This document shows positions 1 through 12,000 of a stretch of 64,000 nucleotides of DNA, in pieces; the stretch's first letter is position 1; the number at the start of each line of letters is the position of its first letter. The position numbers and the translations under genes are program-made. The DNA comes from CAVUMR01 sp963742715 (GTDB lineage: Bacteria; Actinomycetota; Actinomycetes; Mycobacteriales; Micromonosporaceae), in contig CAVUMR010000002.1 of the NCBI GenBank assembly GCA_963742715.1, positions 2,542,001-2,606,000 of the forward strand, given 5' to 3'. The notes beneath the pieces were generated by a model. It was not told the DNA's origin. It was given only the letters and a program-made list of their open reading frames with translations, and did not search any database.

Positions 1-3000
1 GTCGTCCGGCTCGCCACCGCGCAGCAGGTCGGCGAGCTCGGCCCGGTCGGCGCGCCCGGCCAGCTCGTCCGGCAGCAGTACGAGCCGGGTCGTAGCGCCA
101 CGCTGCTCCAGTTCCCGCCGCGCCGCGGCCGCCGTCCCGCCGGTACCTTCGGCCCCGACCACGAGCCAGGTGCCGGTCAGGTGCGGGTCCGGTACGCCGG
201 CCAGCGGCTGCCACACGCTGCGGTAGCGCAGGTCGTCCAGGGCGGAGCGGTCCCGTTGCTGGCGGCGCCAGGAGGCGAGCACCGGCAACGCCGGCGCCAG
301 TACGTCGAGCGACTCGGTGGCGGTGAGCGCCGCGAGCGCGTCGAGATCCTCGCTCTCCACCGCCGCCCAGAACGTCGCATCGGCACCGGTCTGCGCGCTG
401 GCCGGCCCGCGGGTGGCGGTCGGCCAGAAGTGCTGCCGGTCGAACGCGTACGTAGGCAGCGCGACAGCGGGCTTGCTCGGCACGATCGTCGCGTAGTCGA
501 CCGGCAGCCCGGCGCAGTGCGCCTGCGCCAGGCTGGTCAGCAGCCTCGTGGGGTCGTCCTCGCCGCGCCGCAGCGTGCCCAGCACCTGCCCGGTGGTACC
601 GGTGTCGTCGAGGATCGCGGTGACCGGCATGCCCAACACCGGATGCGGCGACACCTCGATGAACGCGCGGGCGCCGTCCGCAACCGCGGTACGGACGGCC
701 TGGTCGAACCGCACCGGTTGGCGCAGGTTGCGCACCCAGTAGTCGGGGCCGAGGTCCGCGCCGTCGATCCAGTCGCCGGTCAGCGTGGAGACGATCCGGG
801 CGCGGCCGGTCCGCGGCGTGATCCCGTCGAGTCCGCGGCGGATCTCGTCCGCCACCTGGTCCACGGCGGCGGAGTGGGACGCGTAGTCCACCGGGATCAG
901 CTTGGCGCGGAGGTCCTGCTCGACGAACGCGGCGACCACCTCGGCGACCGCGTCCGGCACCCCGGAGATGACCACCTGGCCGGGGCCGTTGACCGCGGCG
1001 ATCCCGGCACCGGCCGGCAGCACCGCCTCGACCTGGGCGGCCGACGCCTCGATCGAGGCCATCGCGCCCGTGCCGGCCAGACTCGCGAGCGCCTTCGCTC
1101 GGAGTCCGACCACCCGTGCCGCGTCCGCCATCGAGAGCACTCCCGCCACCGCCGCCCCCGCGATCTCACCCTGCGAGTGGCCGATGACTACACCCGGAAC
1201 AACCCCCACTGCCTCCCACACCTGGGCGAGTCCTACCCCTACTGCCCACAGTGCGGGCTGCACCAGGTCCACCCGATCGAGCCAGTCCTGGGCGTCACCG
1301 GTCAGCAGGGCGGCGAGGTCGATGTCGATCCAGCGGCCCAGCTCCGCCTGGCATTCGGCGAGCGCGGCGTCGAACACCGGGCACCGCCCTACCAGGCCGG
1401 CGGCCATCCCGGCCGACTGGCCACCCTGACCCGGGAACAGCCACACCAGGCTGTCGGCGGCGACGCCGGCCGCCACTCCGGACACGACATTGGCGGCAGG
1501 GGTACCGGATGCGGCCGCGTCCAGACCCGCGACCAACTCCGGCCACGAGTCGCCGACGACCGCGAGCCGCCGTTCGAACGACGGCCGACCAGCCACCAGG
1601 GAAGACGCGACCCGGGCGGGGTCGCCGTCCCGGCCGCGGGCCCAGGCCGCCAGCCTGGCGGCCTGACCGGACAGCGCCCGCTCGGACCGCGCCGACACCG
1701 GCCACACGGTCACCGGCGCGTCGAGGAGCCCCGACGACACCGGCTCCGCCTCCACCGCGTCTGCGGCCGCCGCGTCGGGCGCAGCGGCGGGCGCAGCCGC
1801 CGCGGACGACGCCGGCGACTCGATGATCACGTGCGCGTTCGTGCCGGAGATCCCGAACGAGGACACCGCCGCCCGCCGCGGCCGGCCCTCCACCGCGGGC
1901 CACGGCGTCAACTCGGTCGCCAGCGCCAGCGCGCCGGCGTCCCACTCGACGTGCGGGGTCGGCTCGTCGATGTGCAGCGACGGCGGCACGATCCCGTGCC
2001 GCATCGCCAGCACCATCTTGATCAGACCAGCCACTCCGGCAGCCGCCTGGGTGTGACCGATGTTCGACTTGACCGACCCGACCAGCACCGGCCGGTCCGA
2101 AGGCCGGTCCTGGCCGTAGGTCGCGATCAACGCCTGCGCCTCGATCGGATCCCCCAGCGTGGTACCGGTCCCGTGCGCTTCCACCACGTCCACGTCCGCG
2201 CCGGTCAGACCGCCGGCCGCGAGTGCTTGCCGGATCACCCGCTGCTGCGACGGACCGTTCGGCGCGGTCAACCCGTTGCTCGCACCGTCCTGATTCACCG
2301 CGCTGCCCCGCAGCACCGCCAGCACGTCCCGACCCTCACGACGAGCGTCGGACAGCCGCTGCACCAGCAGCACCCCGACACCCTCACCCCAACCGGTACC
2401 GTCCGCCGACGCCGCGAACGCCCGACACCGCCCATCCGCCGACAACCCCCGCTGGCGGGAAAACTCCACGAACAACCCCGGAGTCGCCATCACCGTCACG
2501 CCACCCGCGAGAGCAAGATCGCACTCACCACTTCGCAGCGCCTGCGCCGCCAGATGCAGCGCCACCAGCGACGACGAACACGCCGTATCCACCGACACCG
2601 CGGGGCCTTCCAACCCGAGCGCGTACGCCACCCGACCCGACACCACACTCGCCGCGTTCCCGGTACCGGCGAACCCCTCGGTCTCCTCCCCGGACACCAT
2701 CAGCAACGTGCCGTAGTCCTGGCCGTTGGTACCGACGAACACCCCGGTACGCGACCCGCGCAGCCGGACCGGGTCGATCCCGGCCCGCTCCACCGCCTCC
2801 CACGACGTCTCCAGCAGCAGCCGCTGCTGCGGATCCATCGCCACCGCCTCCCGCGGCGAGATCCCGAAGAACGCGGCGTCGAACTCGGCCGCGTCGTACA
2901 GGAACGAGCCGGTCCGCACGTACGACGTGCCGGTGCGGTCGGGGTCCGGGTGGTAGAACGAGTCGACGTCCCAGCCCCGGTCGCCGGGCAGCTCGGACAC

Positions 3001-3096
3001 CGCGTCCCGGCCGTCGGCGAGCAGTTGCCAGAACCGGTCCGGATCGCTGGAGCCGCCCGGGAACCGGCACGCCATCGCGACGATCGCGATCGGATC
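1..3096 (-). other. PKS-E module 3 (incomplete): KS-AT(methylmalonyl)-start of reductive region
   Basis: KS and AT are complete; the AT has GHSQGE and VDYASHS (methylmalonyl). After LPTYAFDRQHFWP comes the linker with SWRRQQRDRSALDDLRYR typical of AT-KR modules, with no DH motif, and then the beginning of a KR structural part reaching position 1. KR activity and type lie outside the window. KS and AT DNA is strikingly close to that of PKS-D module 2. Confidence 0.9.
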
Positions 3097-6000
3097 GTCG
3101 TCCACCGGTGCGGAACCCACCGCCGCCGCCACCGGTGCCGCGGCCGTACCGCCGAACAGTTCGGTGTCCAGGTGCCGGGCCAGCGCGGTAGGGGTGGGGT
3201 AGTCGAACACCAGCGTGACCGGCAGGCGCAGGCCGGTACCGGACGCGAGCCGGTTGCGCAGCTCCACGGCGGTGACCGAGTCGAAGCCGAGGTCCCGGAA
3301 CGCGTGGTTCGGGTCGACCGACTCGGCGGCCGGGTACTTGAGCACGGTCGCGGCCTGGTCCCGGACCAGGTCGAGCAGGGCACGCTGCCGCTCCGGCGCG
3401 GAGAGGCGGGCCAGCGCGCCGGCCGGTGTGGCGTCCTCGGCGGCCTCGGCCGGTACCCCCTTGCTGGCCCGCAGCCGCTGTACGTCCGGGATCTCGGAGA
3501 TCAGCGGTCCGGGCCGGGTGGCGGTGAACGCGACGAGGAACCGCTCCCAGGAGATGTTCGCGACGGTCAGGAACGGCTCGTCGTGGTCGAGCGCCTGCTG
3601 CAGGGCGCTCACGGCGAGGTGTGGCGCCATCTCCGGCGCGCCGTGCCGGTTCAGCATGCGACCGAAGTCGCCCTCGGCCATGCCGCCGCCGCCCCAGGCG
3701 CCCCAGGCGATCGAGGTGGCCGCCAGGCCGAGCCCGCGGCGGTGCTGGGCCAGCGCGTTGAGGTACGCGTTGCCCGGCGCGTAGTTGCCCACACCGGAGC
3801 TGCCGACCGTACCGGCGAACGAGGAGAACAGGATGAACGCGGACAGGTCGCGGTCACGGGTCAGCTCGTGCAGGTTGATCGCGGCGGTGACCTTGGCCCG
3901 CAGCGCGAAGTCGATCTGGTCGAGGGTCAGCGACGACACGACCGAGTCGTCCAGTACCGCCGCGGTATGCACCACCGTGGTGAGGTCGGGCAGGTCGTCG
4001 ATCACGGCGGCCAGGGCGACCCGGTCCGACGCGTCGCACGCGGCCACGGTCACCCGCGCGCCGAGCGCGACCAGCTCGGCCTCCAGTTCCGCGATGCCGT
4101 CGGCCTGGTTGCCGCGCCGGCTGACCAGTACGACGTGCTCGGCACCGTTGCCGGCGAGCCAGCGGGCCATGTGCCCACCGAGCGCGCCGGTCCCGCCGGT
4201 CACCAGCGCGGTGCCGGACGGCCGCCAGGCCCGGGCCGGCCGCGCTCCGGCGAGCGGTGCGCGCACCAGCCGCCGGCCGTACGCCCCGACCGCCCGCAGC
4301 GCGACCTGGTCCTCGAGGCCGTCGCCGGTGAGGATGGCGCCGAGCCGGCGTCGCCCGGCGTCGTCCAACCCGTCGGACGGGGTGGCCGGCAGGTCGATCA
4401 GGCCGCCCCAGCGCTCCGGGTGCTCCAGCGCGGCGACCCGGCCGAAGCCCCAGGCCAATTGCTGGATCGGGTTGGTCAGCTGGTCGTCCGATCCGGTCGA
4501 CACGGCGCCCCGGGTCAGGCACCACAGCGGCGCCTTGACGCCGGCGTCGCCGAGCGCCTGGACCAGCGTCACGGTGCCGGCGAAGCCGTGCGGCACCGCC
4601 GGGTATGCCGGGTGCGCGGTCTCGGTCAGGGCCAGCAGCGAGACGATGCCGGCCGCACCGGCGAGCTCGCTCACCCGCCCGGCAAGAGCGGCGCGGTCGC
4701 CGTCCAGCACGACCTCGGACACCGCCGCCCCGCACGCTTCGAGGGCTTCCCGGCACCCGGCCGCTATCCCGGCCGGGGTGGCCGGATCGGTGACCAGCCA
4801 CCAGGTACCGGATGCCCGCGGCGCGGTCCGGTCCGGCAGCGGCTGCCAGCTGTCCCGGTACCGCCAGGAGTCCACCAGCGCGCCGTCCCGGCGCTGGCGC
4901 CGCCACGCACCGAGCGCGGGCAGCACCTCGGCCAGCGCCTGCTCGGGCAGCGACGCCTCGGCGTCGGCTCCCCCGGCCAGCTCGCCGGCCAGCGCGGGCA
5001 GGTCCTCGGCCTCCACCGCGGCCCAGAACCGGGCGTCCACCTCGTCCGGCTCGACCGCCGCCGACGGCACCGCGCCGATCGCGCCGGTGCCGGGCTTCGG
5101 CCAGTACAGCTGCCGCTGGAACGGGTAGGTGGGCAGCTCCACCCGCCGGCCGCCGGGGCCGAACGCCGGCCGCCAGTCCACCCGGGTACCGCCGGCGAAG
5201 ACCTGGGCCACCGAGGCGAGGAACCGGTCCAGCCCGCCCTCGTCCCGGCGGAGGCTGCCGGTGACCGTGACCGGCGCGCCGTCCGCGCCGAGTTCGGCGC
5301 TCTCCTGCACCGCCATGGTCAGCACCGGGTGCGGGCTGGCCTCGACGAACGTGTGGTAGCCGGCGCCGGCGACGGCGCGGACCGCGGCGTCGAAGCCGAC
5401 CGTCCGGCGTAGGTTGCGATACCAGTAGCCGCCGTCGAGCGCGGCCGTGTCCAGCCAGTCACCGTCCACTGTGGAGAAGAACCGGATGTCACTGGTACGC
5501 GGCGCGATGCCGGCGAGCAGTTCGCGCAACGGCGCCTCGAGCTGCTCCATCTGGGCCGAGTGCGAGGCGTAGTCCACCTGGATGCGGCGTACCCGCACGT
5601 CCCGCGCGGTGTAGGTGGACATCAGCTCGTCCAGGGCCGCGCTGTCGCCGGACACCACCACGGAGTTCGGGCCGTTGACCGCGGCCAGCGACAGCCGGCC
5701 GTCCCAGGCCTTGAGCTCCGCGGTGACCTCGCCCGCGGTGGCGGCCACCGACACCATGCCGCCGTCGCCAGCGATCCCGGCGATCACGCGGCTGCGCAGC
5801 GCCACCACCGCGGCCGCGTCGGCCAGTGACAGCGCCCCGGCGACGTACGCCGCGGCGATCTCGCCCTGGGAGTGACCGACCACGGCGGACGGGCGTACCC
5901 CGAACTCCTGCCAGAGCGCGGCCAGCGCCACGCTCACCGCGAACAGGGTCGGCTGCACCACGTCGACCCGGTCCAGTGCCGGGGCGTCGGGCGCGCCGCG

Positions 6001-9000
6001 CAGTACGTCCAGCAGCGACCAGTCGACGTGCGGGGTGAGCGCGGCGGCGCACTCGTGCACCTTCTCCGCGAACGCCGGCGCGGTGTCGAGCAGCTCGGCG
6101 GCCATGCCGGCCCACTGCGCCCCCTGGCCGGGGAACACGAACGCGACCTCGCCGGGGGCGACCGCGACGCCGGACACGGTGGTACCGGACGGCTCCCCGG
6201 CGACCAGTGCGGTGAGCGCGTCAACCAGCTCGTCCCGGCCACCGGCCACGACCACCGCGCGGTGCTCGTGCGTGGCGCGGGTGGTGGCCAGCGAGTACGC
6301 CAGGTCCCGGTCGTTCTCTCCGCCGACCCCGACCCGGGCGAGCAGGTCGTGGGCCCGGTCGGTGAGCGCCTGCCGGGTCGCGCCGGACAGTACCCAGGGC
6401 AGCGGCCCGGCCGGCTCCGGCTGCTCGGGCCGGTCGTCAACGCCGACGGCCGGCACGACGCGCGCGTCCTGTTGGAGGATCACGTGCACGTTGGTGCCGC
6501 TGATGCCGAACGAGGAGACTCCGGCCCGGCGGGTACCACCGACCGGCTCCCACGGCCGCGCCTCGGTCAACAGCGACACCGCGCCCGCCGACCAGTCCAC
6601 GTGCGGGGTCGGCTCGTCCACGTGCAGCGTCGGCGGGAGCACGCCGTACCGCATCGCCATGATCATTTTGATGATGCCGGCGACCCCGGCGGCGGCCTGG
6701 GTGTGGCCGAGGTTCGACTTGATCGACCCCAGCCACAGTGGCCGGTCGGCCGGCCGGTCCTGGCCGTAGGTGGCGAGCAACGCCTGCGCCTCGATCGGGT
6801 CGCCGAGCGTGGTGCCGGTGCCGTGCGCCTCGACGGCGTCCACCTCGGCGGCGGACACCCCGGCGTTCGCCAGCGCCTGCCGGATCACCCGCTGCTGCGC
6901 CGGCCCGTTCGGCGCGGTCAGCCCGTTCGACGCGCCGTCCTGGTTCACCGCGGAGCCGCTGACCACGGCGAGGACCGGGTTGCCGTCGCGCACCGCGTCG
7001 GACAGCCGCTGCAGCAGCAGCACCCCGGCACCCTCGCCCCAGCCGGTACCGTCCGCGGCCGCCGCGAACGGCTTGCACCGGCCGTCGGCCGCGAGCCCGC
7101 GCTGCCGGGAGAAGCCGATGAAGATGCCGGGGGTACCCATCACGGTCACGCCGCCGGCGAGCGCCAGGTCACACTCGCCCTGGCGCAGCGCCTGCGCGGC
7201 CAGGTGCAGCGCGACCAGCGACGACGAGCACGCGGTGTCCACCGTGACCGCCGGCCCGTGCAGGCCGAACGTGTACGCCACCCGGCCGGAGATGACGCTC
7301 GCCGAGTTGCCGGTGGCCAGGTAGTTCTCGTCCCCGTCACCGGCGGCCATCAGCAGGGTGCCGTAGTCCTGCCCGTTGGTACCGACGAACACCCCGGTAC
7401 GGCTGCCGCGCAGCGCGGTCGGGTCGAGCCGGGCCCGCTCGAACGTCTCCCAGCAGGTCTCCAGCAGCAGCCGCTGCTGTGGGTCCATCGCGACCGCTTC
7501 GCGCGGGCTGATGCCGAAGAACGCCGGGTCGAACTCGCCCGCACCGGTGACGAACCCGCCCTCGCGTACGTAGCTGCTGCCCGGGTGGTCCGGGTCCGGA
7601 TGGAACAGGTCGTGCAGGTTCCAGCCCCGGTCGCCGGGCATCGCGGTCATCGCGTCGGTGCCGCTCGCGACCAGCTCCCACAGCTGCTCGGGGCTGGCCA
7701 CGCCGCCAGGGAACCGGCAGCCCATCGACACGACCACCACCGGCTCGGCGGTCGCCGCCGCGTCGGCGTCGGCGACAGCGCCGACGCTCTCACCGGAGCC
7801 GAGCCGGTGCAGGTGGGCCGCGAGCTCCGGCACGGTCGGATAGTCGAAGACCAGCGTCGCGGGCAGCGCCATGCCGGTCTCGGCGGTCAGCCGGTTGCGC
7901 AGCTCCACCGCGGTCAACGAGTCGAAGCCCAGGTCCCGGAACGTCCGCTCGGGCAGCGGCTGCCCGGTCGGGTAGCCGAGGGCCGCCGCGGCCTGGCCGC
8001 GGACCAGCTCGGTGAGCGCCGCCAGCGACCGGCCGACGACCACCGCCCGGACCGGGCTCGCCGGTTCCGCCGGTACCCCGGGCAGCTTGCTGATCAGCGC
8101 GGTCGCCCGGGTGGCGCTCCAGGACCGGGCCAGCCGGGCCCAGTCCACGTCGGCGACCGTCACGGCCGGCTCCCCCGTGTTGACCAGCCGGCCCAGCGCG
8201 GTGATCGCCTCGCCGGCCGGCAACGGGTTGATGCCGCCGCGGGACAGCCGCGCGGCGAGCAGCGGGTCGGCCGCGGCCATCCCCGCCTCGCCCCAGGCGC
8301 CCCAGGCGATCGCGGTCGCCGGCAGCTGCTGGGCCCGGCGCCACGCGGCGAACGCGTCGAGGTACGCGTTGCCGGCCGCGTAGTTGCCCTGACCGGCGCT
8401 GCCGATCACCCCGGCGAGCGAGGAGAACAGCACGAACGCGTCCAGGTTCCGGTCGGCGGTGGCCTCGTGCAGCACCTGCGCGGCGCACGCCTTGACCCCC
8501 AGTACGCCGTCGAGCCGGGCCACGTCCAGGCAGTCCAGCACGCCGTCGTCGACCACCCCGGCCGCGTGTACCACCGCGGTGAGCTCGGACAGCTCGTCGA
8601 CCAGCGCGCGTACCGCCGCCGCGTCGGTCACGTCGCAGGCGGCGATCCGGACCCGTCCGCCCAGTTCCTCGGCCAGCTCGCGCGCGCCCGGTGCGTCGAC
8701 GCCGCGGCGGGACACCAGTACCACCTCGCCGGCGCCCTCGCGCAGCAGCCAGCGCGCCACGTGGCCGCCGAGCGCCCCGGTACCGCCGGTCACCAGTACC
8801 GTCCCGGTGGGCCGCCAGCCCGGCTGTACCGGGGCCGGCGCGGGTACCAGCCGGCGCGCGTACACGCCGTCCCGGCGTACCGCGACCTGGTTCTCCGCCC
8901 CGTCGGCGAGTACCGCGGCGAGGTCGGTGCCGATCCGCGGGCCGGACCCGGCCGGCAGGTCGACCACGCCGCCCCAGCGGTCCGGCTGCTCCAGCGCGAC

Positions 9001-12000
9001 CACACGGCCGAGCCCCCACAGCACCGAGCCCCACAGGTCGCCGGCCTCCTCGCCGGCGACCACCGGCAGCGCGGCCCGGGTCACGCACCACATCCGCCCC
9101 GGGAGGGCGGCGTCACCGAGCGCCTGTACCAGCGCGAGCGCCAACGCGGCACCGGTCGGCGTGGCCGCCGAGCCGGCTACCGGCGCGTCCTCGGCCGGCG
9201 CGACGCACACCACCCCGGTCCAGCCCAGCGGGCTCACCTCGGCCAGTCGCGCGGCCAGCTCGGCCCGGTCCGGATCGGCGACGGTCAGCGTGTCCACGGT
9301 CGCGCCGGCGGCGGCCAGCATCCCGGCCACTCCGCCGTCGTCGCCGCCGCTCGCCACCAGCCAGCGGCCGGACATGACGCCGGACGGGCGTATCCGCTCC
9401 CAGGCCACCCGGTACGACCAACCGTCCACGACCGCCGCGCGCTGCCGCGCCTTCCACCAGGACGACAGCACCGGTACCGCCGGGCGCAGCGCCTCCACCA
9501 CCGCGGTGTCGTCCTCGGCGCCCACGCGCGCGGCGAGCCCGGACACGTCGCCGGCTTCGACCGCGGCCCAGAACTCGCCGTCCGCGGCCGGTACGGCGGT
9601 GCCGGCCGGCCCGGTGAGCTCGGGCCAGTACCGCGCGCGTTGGAACGCGTAGGTGGGCAGGTCGACGCGGTGGGCGTCGGTGCCGTCGTAGTACGCCGTC
9701 CAGTCCACCGACCGACCGGTCACGTACAGCTCGGACAGCGCGGCCAGCAGCGCGGCCGGCTCGTCCCGGTCCTTGCGTAGCGCCGGTACCGCGGTCACGT
9801 CACCTGGAACCAGCGCGGCGAGCACGCCGCCCGGTCCGACCTCGACGAACGTGTCGACCCCCTGCTCGCGCAGGGTCGCGATTCCGTCGCCGAACCGGAC
9901 CGCCTCGCGTATGTGCCGCACCCAGTAGTCCGGCCACGTCACCTCGGCCGAGACCAGGCCACCGGTCAGGTTCGACACCAGCGGGATCGACGGCTCGCTG
10001 AACGAGATCCCGGCCAGCGCAGCCTCGAAGGAAGCGAGCATCGGCTCCATCAACGCCGAATGGAACGCATGGCTGACCGTCAACCGCTTGGTCCGCACGC
10101 CTTTTCCGGTCCACACCGATTCCACTGCCGCTACGGCATCCGCGGATCCGGATACGACGCAGGCGGCCGGGCCGTTGACCGCGGCGAGGTCGGCGCCGTC
10201 AACCAGGGACTCGCATACCGCAGACTCGTCGGCCGCGACCGCGAGCATCGCCCCGCCCGCGGGTAGCGCCTGCATCAACCGGCCCCGCGCCGCCACCAGC
10301 GTGCACGCATCCTCCAGCGACAACACCCCGGCGACGTGCGCGGCGGTGATCTCGCCGATGGAGTGCCCCGCCACGAAATCCGGCCGCACCCCCAGCGAGG
10401 ACAGCAGCCGGAACAGCGCCACCTCGACCGCGAACAACCCCGCCTGGGTGTACTGGGTCTGGTCGATCAGCTCCGAATCGAGCGCCTCGGCCAGCCCGTC
10501 GAACCGGTCGCACACCTCATCGAACGCCGCCGCGAACACCGGAAACGCCGCCGCAAGTGAACGGCCCATGCCGCGGCGCTGGGACCCCTGCCCGGAGAAC
10601 AGGAACGCGATCTGACCGCGCCGACCGGCCACCCCGGACACCACCGAAGCAGCCGGCGTACCCGACGCCAGCGCCCGAAGCCCGGCCAGCAACTCGTCCC
10701 GGTCCGCCGCCGCGACCACCGCCCGGTGCTCCAGCACCGACCGACCGGCCACCGACGACCAGCCGACATCTCCCGGACGTACCCCATCGGCGGTTGTCAG
10801 CCACGACGCCCACCGCGACGCCTGCGCGGCCAGGGCCGGCGCGGACCTCGCGGACACCACGACCGGAGCCAACGGGACCACCCGCACCGGGCCGGCCTCC
10901 TCGACCGACGGCTCCTCGGGCGCGCCCTCAAGCAGGACATGCGCGTTGGTGCCGGAAACCCCGAACGACGACACCCCGGCGCGCAGCGGGCGGTCCACCT
11001 CGGGCCAGGGCCGCGCCTCGGTCAGCAGCGACACCGCGCCGGCCGACCAGTCCACGTGCGGGGTCGGCTCGTCCACATGCAGGGTCGGCGGCAGGGTCCG
11101 GTGCCGGATCGCCTCCACCATCTTGATCACGCCGGCCACCCCGGCGGCCGCCTGGGTGTGGCCGACGTTCGACTTGATCGAGCCGAGGTACAGGGGCTCG
11201 GCCCGGTCCTGGCCGTACGTGGCGAGCAACGCCTGCGCCTCGATCGGATCGCCGAGCGCGGTGCCGGTGCCGTGCGCCTCCACCACGTCCACCTCGGACG
11301 GTGCGAGTCGGGCGTTGTCCAGCGCCTGCCGGATCACCCGCTCCTGGGACGGGCCGTGCGGCGCGCTCAACCCGTTCGACGCGCCGTCCTGGTTCACCGC
11401 CGAGCCGCGTACCACCGCGAGGATCGGGCGACCGGCCCGCTGCGCGTCGCCGAGCCGCTGCAGTAGCAGGATGCCGGCGCCCTCGGACCAGTTGGTGCCG
11501 TCCGCGCCGGCGGCGAACGCCTTGCACCGGCCGTCCGCAGCCAGGCCGCGCTGCCGGGAGAAGCCGACGAACACGGCCGGCGTCGGCATCACCGTCACGC
11601 CGCCGGCCAGCGCCAGCTCGCAGTCGCCCTGGCGCAGCGCCTGCGCGGCCAGGTGTACCGCGACCAGCGATGACGAGCACGCGGTGTCGACGGTGACGGC
11701 CGGGCCCTCCAGCCCGAGCGTGTACGACACCCGGCCGGAGATCACGCTGGTGGCGTTGCCGGTGAGCAGGTGCCCTTCGGCGCTCTCCGCCTGCGCCATC
11801 ACGCTGTCGTAGCCGTGCGACGCGGCACCGACGAACACCCCGGTACGGCTGCCCCGCACCGCCGTCATCGGCAGCCCGGCCCGTTCGAACGCCTCCCAGC
11901 TGGTCTCCAGCAGCAGCCGCTGCTGCGGGTCCATCGCGAGTGCCTCGCGCGGCGAGATGCCGAACAGTTCGGCGTCGAAGTCGCCGGCGTCGTAGAGGAA

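Noticed and set aside
1..3096. Thioesterase or chain end at the left edge
   Set aside because: The sequence at position 1 is still inside a KR-like region of a module, and no thioesterase motif or stop is present.
181..5412. Very long open frame on the plus strand (similar ones at 12023-16246, 39300-45767 and 56924-62962)
   Set aside because: Antisense to intact PKS domains, Arg/Pro/Gly-rich low-complexity translation without any recognisable domain. Such frames arise from third-position GC in the real minus-strand genes.
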